Positions 32,777-43,148 of a stretch of DNA of 64,000 bases are shown here, in pieces; position 1 is the stretch's first letter, and each line of letters opens with the position of its first letter. A model generated the notes under the pieces. It saw nothing but the letters and a program-made list of their open reading frames with translations, was not told the origin of the DNA and did no database searches. The translations under genes were made by a program, and so were the position numbers. The stretch is from Pictodentalium vernedei (taxonomy: Eukaryota; Mollusca; Scaphopoda; Dentaliida; Dentaliidae). The stretch is taken from positions 384,754,718 to 384,818,717 of the forward strand of contig CM062290.1 of the NCBI GenBank assembly GCA_031216915.1, in the 5' to 3' direction.

Positions 32777-34383
32777 ATAAGTCTATCATTGGCCGTTCCC
32801 ATTGGTAGCAAATCTGATTGAATACTTGTTTGTTGAGAGTCCAAGCGACCCTTTCGTGAAAGGGAGTCTGCTAGCACATTCAGACGACCCGGTATGTGAC
32901 GGACCGAAAGAAGAACCTGATGTTCTAGCGCAAACAGAAGGATTCTTTCCGTTAGATTGAACAACGGAACTGAATGAGTGCCTCCCTGATTCCGTATATA
33001 CGCCACTACTGTCGTATTGTCGGATAGCATTTGGACATGAGCATTGTGAATAATGTCCATCCAATGACGTAACGCAAGCCAAATTGACATCATTTCTTTG
33101 ATGTTTATGTGCTTGCACAGGAATTGCGGATCCCAAAGACCCTGGCATCTCAAATCCGTTGGGATTAATGATGCACCCCAACCTGTTTGACTGGCATCAG
33201 TCATAATGGTAAAACTCGGATCCGGCAACTGCAGCGGAGCTCCCTGAGTTAACCACTGAATGTTTGCCCAAGTCTGAATCTCTTGTTTCACTTGATCTGA
33301 CAAGAGAACGTCTACGTCGAGCGAATGAATTTTCACACTCCAATTCTGAGTCAAGAAAATTTGGAGAGGACGTGTGCATAACCGCCCCATCGGAATGAGA
33401 TCCGCAGCGGCTCCGCACAGACCTATCAGTCTCATAAATTCTCTCGCTGTGACTTTGTCTGCGTGCAGACAATAGCGAGCGTAACAACTGACTAATTTCG
33501 CTCTGGTTAACGGCAGACGAACGAGATTGTTGTGAGTCTCGAAGCTCATTCCCAGATGAGTGAATGACTTGGACGGCACCAGATCCGACTTCTCCTCGTT
33601 TACTATAAAACCGAGACGTCGGAGCAATAGAAGTAGATTCTGAACATCGTTCTGAAGCGTTAACTCGTTGCCGTACCTCTGAAGAATGTCGTCCAGGTAG
33701 GCCGACGCTACCGCAGACGAATGAGCTCGGAAATAGATCATTACCGAGTTCATTACCCCAGTGAAAGCCCAGGGTGCTAGATTCAGTCCGAAGCACATCG
33801 CTCGGAATTGATATACCACTCCTAGGACTGCGAAGCGTAGATACTTTCTGAATGTCGGATGTACCATGACGTGAAAGTACGCATCTTTGAGATCTATGCT
33901 TGTTGCATAATCGTTCACCCGAATACTCGCTCTGACCGATCGAATTGTCTCCATATAAAATTTTGGAGCGACGATCAGCTTGTTTATCCAGCTCAAATCT
34001 ATGACTGGACGGAACGAGCCGTCTGGTTTCGGAACCAGAAACAGATGGCTGTAGAATCCCGGAGTCTCCTGGTTTTCTACGACCTCTACCGCGTTCTTCA
34101 TTAAAAGAGACTGCACCTCTGATAACAGAGCGTCTCTTTTCTGCGGATTTGACGGAAGTTGAGTCTACTTTGGACTTCGAGTTAATGGAGGCTTTCGTTT
34201 GAAGGATATCTTTAGGCCTTCCGAAGTCACTCCTCTCACCCAAGGGTCGTCCGTAATCGACGCCCATTCTTGTGAAAAGCTCGACAACCTTCCGCCAACC
34301 GGTACGCGATAGAGGTTTAAGCCATCACCTCCTGGACCTGCGAGGCCTGCGGTAGGAGAAACCACGTCCTCCACGACCCGCAC
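32353..34383 (-). pseudogene. RT/RNase H of DIRS C (one stop, one misframed stretch)
   Basis: The RT and RNase H motifs seen in copy D are all present (LFLVPKPDGSFRPVIDLSW, YLDDILQ, MTDASQTGWGA, LSDNTTVVAYIR, LADSLS). Two defects are visible by comparison. TGG is TAG at about 34165, just before the RT core. Deletions of 14 nt (near 32843) and 4 nt (near 32745) put about 38 residues after RNase H in the wrong phase, destroying DLFATH, before the frame is restored at SPCPDP. The frame overlaps the gag tail upstream. Confidence 0.88.
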
Positions 34384-36427
34384 CTCGTCCCGTCGACCTC
34401 AGGGTGTCCGACCGGTTGTCCCGGCCCGAAGGACGTCCCGAACGAGAGTCGCTAACCTGACGGTCTCTCGAATAAGACCAAGAGGGCGCACCGGAACCTC
34501 TATAGGAACCTCTCTTGGGCGCATTAGACCCAGAAGTGCCTGTCTTATTCTTGTCTGCTGTATCCGACTTCTTAGAAGCAGATTTGAACAACAGAGAATC
34601 CGAAGCTTTCTTTGTAATTTTATCATAAATAGCAGAAAGCTTGCCGTCAAAGAGAAGTTCTCCGGAGACCGAAGCGACTCTAAGAGAGTTCTTCACCTTA
34701 GTATCCACGAGTGTGGATGTAGCTAGGGCTGCGTCACGTCTAACCAACTCCAGGTTTGCCACAGAAAGGGCGGAGTTACACGTGGAATAAGCTACTGCCC
34801 TTGAAAGAAGTCTTAAAGAGGATTGTATATCCTGAAATTCTTTCCCTTGAAGGCGCAGTGATAACGCCTTAGTAAGGTGATCTGCGTAAGATAAGGCATC
34901 TAAATTGGCTCTGTTAGACGAAATAGCTGTTTCCAACACCGCGGTTGGAATAGAAGCCGACGACGGTAATGATAGCTCTAAGTCTTCCGCTTCGTCGTCC
35001 ATATGCAGAGGAACTCTCGGGATACCCTGTCCTGCCGTGTCGAATTTATTCCTTGCATTAATGAAAGGCAGGTTGAGAGTATTGGCGGACAAGAAACCTG
35101 CTTTCCCCGTCTTGGAAGCAAGTTTAAATATAGCGTCGTTTAATAATTCAAATGTTCTTGCAACATTATTGGACTGCGACGGAAACTCGGGAGCGATGTC
35201 CCTGAACCGCTCAAAAAATTCAGAGTCCAATGACGCTATAATCCTCTTGTCCGGAACCGCAGCAGTCTGGCCCGATGGAACAACTTGAGGGAGAAAGTGC
35301 CGGATGAAGTCCACGGCAGCTTTATGTTGTTCCGAAAGAGATAGCTCCAAATCATCCGTATCCCTTTCACCATCTGGTCGGACCTCATGATGCTCCAGGT
35401 CGTCTGCCCCCGATGCTTCGGCGGAGCGTACCGACCCAGCGCCGTCGGATAATTCTCGATCCGACACCGTTTCTGTCGGCTGCTGGGATGCTGCGATAAG
35501 CTGTGCTATCTGCACAAGAATGTCCGGCGTCGAGACCTGCGGAGGCGCAGTCTTTCGCTGCTTCGCCGAGGGCAGCTCCGCATCAGATGGCTCCCGCATA
35601 CTTTTTCTATGCGAACGTGTGGAGTCCATCGGCCTCGTGTCCCTGGCTGCCGGATGGTGTGACCTGGTCGCCGAAGAATCCTTGATCGGCGAAGCTGGTA
35701 ATATATCGGCGGTCACGCAGCCAAGGTGCGGTCGTGTGCGCTGACGAGAAGAAGAAGCCTTAGCAGTCTCCGCGGACTGCCTATACAACAGAGCATCCCG
35801 AGTGACGGACGTATGCTCCGCTTGCGACACATTTTGTACCACAACATCTGGTCCCAGATGTTGTTGTACGAGAGAGGGGCCTCTCTCGCTCGCGGCCCGG
35901 CTGGACCTGGACGAGCTAGGAACCGGACTCAAAGGCTTCCTCCGATCTCGCTTACTATCCGCCGTCACTGGGTGTGCACATTGAATGTTTATAGTGCTCG
36001 CATCACCCAACATTTCCTCCTGGACCGCATCGGACGAACCCGGCTGCCGAACCATTCGGTGAATGGACGCTACACCGGGCGAGCTAGCGGACGACATTTG
36101 TCTAATCTCCATGAGCACTTTTGCCGCTAGCTCTGAATTCATTTGTGACGACGGAAGCGCACTTGCAGAAGATAACATGGAAACCACACCCTGTTCTTGT
36201 TCCTCTGAAATAGAAACTGAGATAGTAGAGTGACCTTGCGGAGAAAGAGCCGGCATAGCCCTTTCTCCAGTAACAACATACCGTGACACACGTTTCCAAT
36301 GTTTGTCATCCCAATATTGACATATAGAACAGGGATTAGTGCGAGAACACTGACTACAATTAATACAATGATCATGAAAGTCAGAGGAAGATTTCTTCCC
36401 ATTACAATTTGAACAATATCCTTTCAT
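34325..36427 (-). CDS. gag of DIRS C, 700 residues, intact
   Basis: The only uninterrupted gag in the window. ATG at 36427. Residues 1-40 hold a Cys/His cluster (C5, C8, H18, H20, C21, C24, C27, C33, C36), perhaps two small metal-binding knuckles. Residues ~60-330 are Ser/Pro/Arg-rich and variable between copies. From about 365 a conserved stretch (DDLELSLSEQHKAAVDFIRH) begins the likely assembly domain. The last ~80 residues are Lys/Ser then Arg/Gly-rich (RGAGRGGRGFSYRRPRRSRR), suited to RNA binding. The product is inferred from position and architecture. After its TGA the same phase stays open into the recombinase. Confidence 0.85.
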   Translation of the reverse strand: MKGYCSNCNGKKSSSDFHDHCINCSQCSRTNPCSICQYWDDKHWKRVSRYVVTGERAMPALSPQGHSTISVSISEEQEQGVVSMLSSASALPSSQMNSELAAKVLMEIRQMSSASSPGVASIHRMVRQPGSSDAVQEEMLGDASTINIQCAHPVTADSKRDRRKPLSPVPSSSRSSRAASERGPSLVQQHLGPDVVVQNVSQAEHTSVTRDALLYRQSAETAKASSSRQRTRPHLGCVTADILPASPIKDSSATRSHHPAARDTRPMDSTRSHRKSMREPSDAELPSAKQRKTAPPQVSTPDILVQIAQLIAASQQPTETVSDRELSDGAGSVRSAEASGADDLEHHEVRPDGERDTDDLELSLSEQHKAAVDFIRHFLPQVVPSGQTAAVPDKRIIASLDSEFFERFRDIAPEFPSQSNNVARTFELLNDAIFKLASKTGKAGFLSANTLNLPFINARNKFDTAGQGIPRVPLHMDDEAEDLELSLPSSASIPTAVLETAISSNRANLDALSYADHLTKALSLRLQGKEFQDIQSSLRLLSRAVAYSTCNSALSVANLELVRRDAALATSTLVDTKVKNSLRVASVSGELLFDGKLSAIYDKITKKASDSLLFKSASKKSDTADKNKTGTSGSNAPKRGSYRGSGAPSWSYSRDRQVSDSRSGRPSGRDNRSDTLRSTGRGAGRGGRGFSYRRPRRSRR

Positions 36428-37313
36428 TGTGAAAAGTCAACAACAAGTCCTAGTTACTCGCACAAACCCCTGACACAAAGATACATAATAACATGATCCA
36501 TTAATAAATGAAAAAACAATTGCAAATCAAAATCATTTTGAAAAAATATTTTTTCAACGAAGCCCAAGTTTCTGAAAAGTAACGTTGAGCCCCAATGGAT
36601 CCGATGGCAAAGTGTGGTCAAAAATTTTAAATTTATATTAAATAATTAATGAGACACTTACGGATAATATAAATGTATCTTATAGTGAGATAAACTACAC
36701 CAAAGGCCAACAGCCCCCCTCAAAAAAGGCTGTTGCCAATGTAAACAGTGTAAAATACCAGAAAACATGACTCCAGGCACTGAAAAAACTGGCCCGAAAT
36801 CAGTCATCAAAATTACACTCTATCTGGTGCAAGACAGAGACTCCCAGGGGAAAATCTGCAGAACATCAGATGGAAGATGCAGAACACAACGTTTATACAC
36901 CCATGGGTGAAAACGTAACTATGGGGAAAATAACAGAAAACATTCTGTAACCAAGCAACTCTCCCAAGAGAATTTTAGAAATGAACTTTCTCAAAAATAT
37001 GCCAAAAGCATGGGAGAATTGCAAGGGGGGACTTAGAAGGCTAGGGGAGAGGAAACACTGAATAAGCAGTGCAACATTTTAGCAAGAATGACAACAAGAG
37101 GCCCATGCCTCGAAAATAGGCAACTTAACATAATTTCATAAAAATTTCTAAGTACAGCCCTGATTATTTTTTGTCACTTCTTTTTCCTCTCCTCCTTCTA
37201 TATCCCCCTTAGAATCACCATTTCTCCAAAAATTACGTGTCTGGCATCCTTTAAACTGAGATTTACAAGCACAAAGATCAGTGAGATGTTGAGTGATGAA
37301 GGGCCACACAGAG

Positions 37314-37513
37314 AATGATAATTGGCGCCAATTTCGGGACGTCCTTGACACTGCGCATGCGCAGTGGGGGCGTAGTATGGAGGTCCTATAGGACATGATT
37401 TCTTTTTGTTTTGGATGCAAATTTTGGGGATTGGGGGGCAAAATTTGTGTTTGGCCCTGGTTTTGTTAGAGTTAGCACCAGCTAAGTCTGGGTCATTGGT
37501 ACAGTATAAAAAT
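37314..37513 (-). repeat. Right inverted terminal repeat of DIRS C
   Basis: Inverted copy of 30404-30631 ending GGTACAGTATAAAAAT. Contains both regulatory-type palindromes. Confidence 0.92.
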
Positions 37514-37913
37514 ATAGGCAACTTAACATAATTTCATTACAAAATTTTAAGTTACAGCCCTGAATATTTTCTGTCACTCCCTTTTCCTCTCCTCCTTCTT
37601 TATCCTCCTTAGAATCACCATTTCTCCAATATTTATGTGTCTGGCATCATTTAAACTGAGATTTACAAGCACAAAGATCAGTGAGATGTTAACTGATGAA
37701 GGGCCAAACAAAGAATGATAATTGGCGCCAATTTCGGGATGTCCTTGACACTGCGCATGCGCAGTGAGGGCAAAGTATGGAGGACCTTCAGGACATGATT
37801 TCTTTTGGTTTTAGATGCAAATTTTGGGGATTGGGGGGCAAAATTTGTGTTTGGCCCTAGAATTTTAAGAGTTAGCACCAGCTATGTCTGGGTCATTGGT
37901 ACAGTATAAAAAT
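37514..37913 (-). mobile_element. DIRS copy F, part 2 (leader and right terminal repeat)
   Basis: Starts ATAGGCAACTTAAC, which continues the sequence broken at 30403. It includes F's right repeat (about 37711-37913) ending GTATAAAAAT. At first sight it looks like a tandem duplicate of the end of C. Confidence 0.9.
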
Positions 37914-38354
37914 ATAATAAAAACTGTCCCAAATCTGAACTTTAGGGAGCCGATATTCTATTATAATAAACGAAAGGTCTATAATTTTTATTAGATTATA
38001 TAGTAATAATTTACATGCAATTTAACAAGCATGGTTTGGTGCTGATAGATTTTATTACAATACACAAAATATTATATTATGCATTATTATAATAAGTGGA
38101 GTAGACTGTACTCCTTTTGGTTGCGACTATCTGACATCAGCACTCAAGATCAGCTGATTGTGCACTCAAGTAATCGACAAGCAGAAGGCGGTCGCAAATC
38201 CTTATTGGTTAATCACCACTCAAAATTATTTAAGAACCGAAAATTGATTTTGCACCAAGAGTTCATGAGAATCTTGTGAATCAGTACACATTTTAAGGCC
38301 TAGAAAATGAGACTATCATCTCAGGCTCATTATTCTCACATTTCCTTTTCAATA
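37914..38354. other. Anonymous sequence
   Basis: AT-rich with no gene or repeat recognised. Confidence 0.5.
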
Positions 38355-38668
38355 CAGTTAAAACTAGAAGTCCAGTCACGAATGGTGCGCTTATCTAGGC
38401 TTAACTGCACGTTGGAATTGCGTGCAATTGCCATATCGAATGGCATCCAAAGCACGGCAGGTTCTCCTGGTTACTCATAGCAAACACATGCAATGTTTCT
38501 GCCAATGGGCCTCCGGGTTACCCTGAGGTCCATTGGCAGAAACATTGCTTGTGAACAGGCCATATGTACAGAATTTGATAGCTTTACTATGGCCACAACA
38601 CGTACATTAACGCAGAGATCAACATGCTATTTGTGCGCATTTTATGACAGGACTTCTAGTTTTAACTG
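38355..38668 (+). mobile_element. Tc1/mariner-like MITE family M1, copy 1 (314 bp)
   Basis: Terminal inverted repeats start CAGTTAAAACTAGAAGTC, flanked by TA on both sides. A central hairpin (CCAATGG-CCTCCGGGT / ACCC-GAGGTCCATTGG) lies at about 38500-38560. TA duplication and CAGT ends suggest mobilisation by a Tc1/mariner transposase. It has no coding capacity. Confidence 0.82.
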
Positions 38669-38670
38669 TA

Positions 38671-38927
38671 CAGTACGTGGAGAGTGGATTGTAACTAAAT
38701 CACCCGTGGGGTGGAGTTATCACCCAAGCTATACCTTTCAAATTTTCTACATATCGACAAAAAACACAAGCAATGTTTCAGCCAATGGACCTCCGGGTTT
38801 AACCTGGAGGTCCATTGGCTGAAACTATGCTTGTGCTGGTTATGATTTGCAACAAATTTGCAATTATTGCTTGGGTGAAATCTCCACTCTGCGAGTGATT
38901 TAGTGATAATACACTCTCCACGTACTG
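38671..38927 (+). mobile_element. MITE family M2 (257 bp), TA-flanked
   Basis: Terminal inverted repeats CAGTACGTGGAGAGTG / CACTCTCCACGTACTG between TA dinucleotides. The left TA is shared with the right TA of the adjoining M1 copy. Its centre carries the same GCAATGTTTCAGCCAATGG hairpin as M1, although the TIRs are unrelated. Confidence 0.8.
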
Positions 38928-39020
38928 TACATGTAGTTGCATTCCGGTCAAAATACTCAGAGCACTTTGTGATCACTGTCCTGAACTAATAAACTACAGA
39001 GGAGTATGGTATAGTCGCCG

Positions 39021-39220
39021 TGGACTGGTCGTAATTCACGATTGGGCAGTGATGTCCACACATGCATTTAAAAATCATCATCAGCAAAATTTGAATTAAT
39101 GAAGCACTGGGTTGTACCAGGGGCTTCATTCAATAAATTTTTGATGATTATTCCTATAATTAGTGTTTGCAATCTAATATTATTGCATCCATGCAAATAT
39201 TGCCCACCTGTGGAAAGTAA
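39021..39220. repeat. Palindromic repeat family M3, copy 2
   Basis: Foldback repeat starting TGGACTGGTC, with inner arms 'ggcttcattcaataaat' and 'gaattaatgaagc'. It is related to 55559-55775 and 269-365. The right terminal few bases are replaced. Confidence 0.6.
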
Positions 39221-39296
39221 ACAGTACACGGCAACCGTACTGAGGTCATCCATCTAATAATTACAATTTTTTTAGAAAATCCACAATAAGCTCTTA

Positions 39297-39610
39297 CAGT
39301 TAAAGCTAGAAGTCCTGTCATGAAATGCGCACAAATAGCACGTTGATCTGCGCGTTAATGTATGCGTTATGGCCATAGTAAAGCTATCAAATTCTGTACG
39401 TATGGCCTGTGCACAAGCAATGTTTCAGCCAATGGACCTCTGGGTAACCCGGAGGTCCATTGGCAGAAACATTGCATGTGTTTGCCATGAATAACCAGGA
39501 GAACCTGCCGTGATTTGGATGCCATTCGATATGGCAATTGCGTGCAATTCCAACGCGCAATTAAGCCTAGATAAGCACACTATTTGTGACAGGACTTCTA
39601 GTTTTAACTG
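39297..39610 (-). mobile_element. MITE M1, copy 2 (314 bp, reverse orientation)
   Basis: CAGTTAAAGCTAGAAGTC at the left, the matching inverted repeat at the right, TA on both sides, and the same central hairpin. Exactly 314 bp, like the other copies. Confidence 0.82.
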
Positions 39611-39851
39611 TACATCTTTTCTGCTCATCGACAAGATCTCTTTCATGATGGGTAAATACAATACTAAACCACAGGATAGATTTTTTTTTCACAGTTTCTT
39701 CAAGAAAACTCACAAGAAGTATTAGCATCTTTTCAGTTCATGCTCATCATCTTTTCCAGTGTGTTTGATGATTTTACACAGAAATATAAATTTTATAGTA
39801 AATTTCCTTTCTTATTATACCTACCGCAATTGTTTACTACAGACTTGCACT

Positions 39852-41384
39852 CAGACATGTTAACCTCCCCAAATTTTTTTTAGGGAGATTGAAGAAAATT
39901 TTCAGGGAGATGACATGATTTTCAGGGAGATTTTTTTTGCGCGTAGAAACCATGTGTGGATCGATCAATTTTAAATATAAATTAATACCAAATACCCCCT
40001 CCCCCCCACACACACACACATAACAGGAAACAGCCCAACAACAATACATCAAAGGAACATACGTCAACATTCTACTAACTGGTGGTGAGTGACCCAGACC
40101 TGTTAACCTCTGGAGGTGACTGTCAGTGAGATTTTGATGAGCTCCCAGTGAGACTCGGATGCTTGTCAGTGAGATTTTTGCACGTGGGCAGCACATCAAT
40201 AATTTCCATGTTACCCCCCCCCCCCCCCTCACACACACATACATTAAACATTCCACCCTAATGTGTTTTATTTGAACAATTTGTCCTTTCAAAAGCCAAA
40301 CCATAGAAATATAGAGAAAAACAGAAATCAGAAATATGGATGTGGTCATGTGCCAATATCTGAGCTTGTTTCAATGACATCCATATTTCAGTGGTTTTAT
40401 GTACAAAATGTTTGGAAATATTGTCGACCTTTTCAGCACTATATCAGTTATGGTGCTGTGTTGAAAGTTTTGGATCCATTTGGGTAATTATGGGTACTTG
40501 CGGCGACCTGCGGTAACCTGCGACGATCTGTGGTGTTTAGGCACACCCCAGAGCCCGGTTGTTGTGGTAATTCGATCTTCCAAAGCCCATCGCCCCACCT
40601 AACCACACCGGTTACTCAATGGAAGTAGTTGGTCATTTACGAAGGGGATTTGGAATGGGGTGATCATTTTTCAGTGAAACGTGAAAATTATGCCACAGCC
40701 AGCCCAGGACGAAACATCTCGGGGATATTTTGTTGTCCATTTATCACTACGAATGAAAAAACGTGCAAGTGCCGTAAATTACAAACTTTTTAGAGATTTT
40801 TTTCACCAAAAACATAATTTTTTTCACAGCCTGCTTTATAAAATTGCGAATCGGAAATTTTTCCCAATATATTGAAAATTACAGCAACTCATATGTTTGA
40901 GCTGTTTGTCTCCAAAATTGGCTATAATTATCTGAAAGTGAAATCCAAAATGCACAATATATTTGTGCGTATTTTTGCACATTTTTCGATTGGACAAGAT
41001 TTTATACGTATGGAATTTATTTTTCAATTTGACTGCTACCTGTATACAAGCAAAGGTGTGCCTTTAATATATAATCAATTTCAGCAATTATCCTGCATCT
41101 CAAATTCATTTAATCCGCCTGTCAAACGTGTTGCAATAATCACAACACGGCCATTGACAGAAATGAGAACTGGTCATCAGTTCTTACGTAAGTGGTGACG
41201 TTTCACACAAACTTAATGACCTTGCCATTGAGAGTAGAGCACCTGCTTTTGTATTTGTAAACAAAAGCTGGTGGATTCAGTTTTTGTCTGGTATGTCGAC
41301 TTTCCGGGAGATTTTTGGTCCAAATTGACTCCCGGGTGGGAGGGCAGGAGGGGTTAGCTAATTCCGGGAGAGTTAACATGTCTG
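39852..41384. mobile_element. Non-autonomous hAT-like transposon in the left repeat of G
   Basis: Flanked by the 8-bp direct repeat CTTGCACT (39844-39851 and 41385-41392). The ends are inverted, CAGACATGTTAAC and GTTAACATGTCTG. An 8-bp duplication with CAG/CTG ends is the hAT signature. It has no transposase. It contains two C-run/(CA)n tracts and an internal second terminus-like sequence CAGACCTGTTAACCTC at 40095, suggesting a rearranged or nested relative. Confidence 0.85.
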
Positions 41385-41609
41385 CTTGCACTACAGGGGA
41401 AGACCCTAACTCGGATAAAATACTCTCTATTTTAATCTTTCCCAAGAGATGTGGGAAAGAAAAGTGGTGTAAAAAACACCACGAAAGAATAAGCTAAAAC
41501 AGGGCCGAGCGCCATCGGCACACACCCAGTATGGGATGCTCTTCCCTTAGTACAAATCCTCAACTTCCGTTAACCAATGTGCAGTGAGTCATCAATTCAT
41601 CATTCTTTT
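41385..41609 (+). repeat. Left inverted terminal repeat of G (inner part)
   Basis: Inverted match to 47087-47330, including 'atctttcccaagagatgtgg' and 'aaaaaacaccac'. The outer part of the same repeat is at 39792-39851. Confidence 0.88.
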
Positions 41610-41700
41610 GAGTCCGCCAACATAGGAGTTATGTGATCATTGGGGAGGAAGGATTCTTTCATGATGGGTAAGAAGAATAAGAAGACGGGAGGGCCCCCAT

Positions 41701-41791
41701 GTAAACAATTGTGGTAGGTATAATAAGAAAGGAAATTTACTATAACATTTAGATTTCTTACAACCTACCTTACAATTGTTTACTACAGGCT
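41701..41791. repeat. ICR of G
   Basis: GTAAACAATTGTGGTAGGTA through ACTATAACATTTAGATTTCT to CCTTACAATTGTTTAC. Complementary to the right end joined to the left end of G. Confidence 0.85.
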
Positions 41792-41839
41792 GAATAGACA
41801 ATAGGATGGAGCGAATCACATAACCAACCCACACATAAC

Positions 41840-42700
41840 TCAACTGCACTGGAACCATGGACAGAGGAAGAGATCCCTAGGCCTATCAAACCCTAGCATC
41901 ACAAACATTAGTAAAAGACAATGAAAGATGAGGTGTATCACCCGTATGGTGAAATGCGATGCACAGACAGAAAGGGCAGTAACAGCACGGAGCTGGAACT
42001 GACCCTGTAAAAAACTGAATGGCTGGGATAGACAACAGCCTGAGCAGAAGAAAGAGGGCCGTAGGACAAAGGTCCTCTGTCGGCTCCTGCAACTGTTGCA
42101 GATAAATGGAGAAGGTAGTATTTCTCCAGTAGGCTGCCAGAATAACATCTGAAAACATGACGGAGTTAGTAAAAGCCCCGAGAGGAAAACAATGCATGCA
42201 CCTCATGGCAGAAAAAACAATTGGTAATACAATTACCAGTAGCTAGACGAGTGGAAGCTGCACGAATAGCAAGACAAATCCATCGAGAAATGGATGCAGG
42301 AGATCTGGCATGTGAGAAAACGCATATCCATCCAGGATAAAGGTGCAAACGCCCCCCCCCCCCCCCACAAAAAGAGCAGCGCCCAAGAAAGTGCCCATCT
42401 TGGAGTAAACTGCAAAGTCCTAGGCATTTTCAAGAAAAAGAGCTGAACAAGTTTGGAGAGGCAAGGATTAGTGTCGAAACAATGCAGTACCACATATGAA
42501 AAAGGTCTCGAAGCATGGACTTGTACCCATTGCTGGAGACTTCCAGAAACAAACATATACCAGAAACTCCGCAAGCGGTGTGATCAAAGGAGTGACAGAA
42601 GCAACAGAGTGATCGCACACCATCGACAGAAGAACCTTCTACTTAGCCACAGAGGCTAAACCAGTGGAGAGAGTGCCTCCTTGAAAAAGAAAAGTAACTC
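41840..42700 (-). pseudogene. Tyrosine recombinase of G (internally deleted)
   Basis: The N-terminal part aligns with family 1 (PRTLQFTPRWALSWALL and PLSWMDMRFLTCQ in mixed phases). The C-terminal part has SISRWICLAIRAAST and HEVHALFSSRGF. The block holding the first catalytic Arg and the middle of the core is partly missing or shifted around the C-run at 42350-42366. HEVR has become HEVH, losing a catalytic Arg. It is not functional. Confidence 0.78.
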
Positions 42701-42778
42701 CACTGCGTGTCTCTAAAAACCACTATGGAGGAGACAGGATCCGATAAAAGACATGCGCGAAGGCACAATGAAGTCGGG

Positions 42779-43148
42779 TCAACTTGAAACCTCCTCGGGC
42801 AACTTTGGCAAAGAAAGTCGCGACGTAGAGGGAGATATGCCGGAACTGCCTCTAACAGAGAGCGGAGCAGATTGATCCAAACCCACCGAGGCGACAGGGG
42901 TGTGATCGAAAGGATTTGACGACTGCAGGTTCATATCTGGGCTAGAACCTGAGGCGGAATCGGAACCGGCAGGAAGGCGTAGCCGACAAGACCGTCCCAA
43001 AGGAGGGCCAGAGCGCCCACAGCGAAAGCCAGAGCATCTGGACATGGGGACATGAAAGTGTCCACCTGATGGTTCCAACAAGTCGCAAAGAGATTGATGG
43101 AACACTGACATGTGCAGCATCCACTCAGTGGAAAAGAACCTGCCTCGT
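42779..43148 (-). pseudogene. C-terminal domain of the G RT/RH protein
   Basis: One minus-strand phase reads NLFATCWNHQVDTFMSPCPD, then ALAFAVGALA and YAFLP. It aligns with DLFATHLNNQLQTYVSPCPD and AVDALS in family 1. Conservation across families marks a real domain after RNase H. The spacing of DLFA and a later PP is reminiscent of the phage Dam-type methyltransferase reported in DIRS elements, but the NPPY-like motif is weak. Confidence 0.65.

Larger units (their letters stand above)
30404..37513 (-). mobile_element. DIRS-like retrotransposon, family 1, copy C (best gag)
   Basis: A 7110-bp element nested in F. Left repeat 30404-30631, ICR 30707-30794, right repeat 37314-37513. It carries an intact gag, an RT/RH with one nonsense change and a short misframed stretch, and an intact recombinase domain. 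Removing it rejoins F as CCTCGAAA/ATAGGCAAC, identical to the uninterrupted sequence in other copies (for example 37109-37125). That shows precise insertion without duplication. Confidence 0.94.

Noticed and set aside
37113-37913. Apparent tandem duplication of the right end of copy C
   Set aside because: Explained by nesting. The second end belongs to the older copy F, whose other half ends at 30403.
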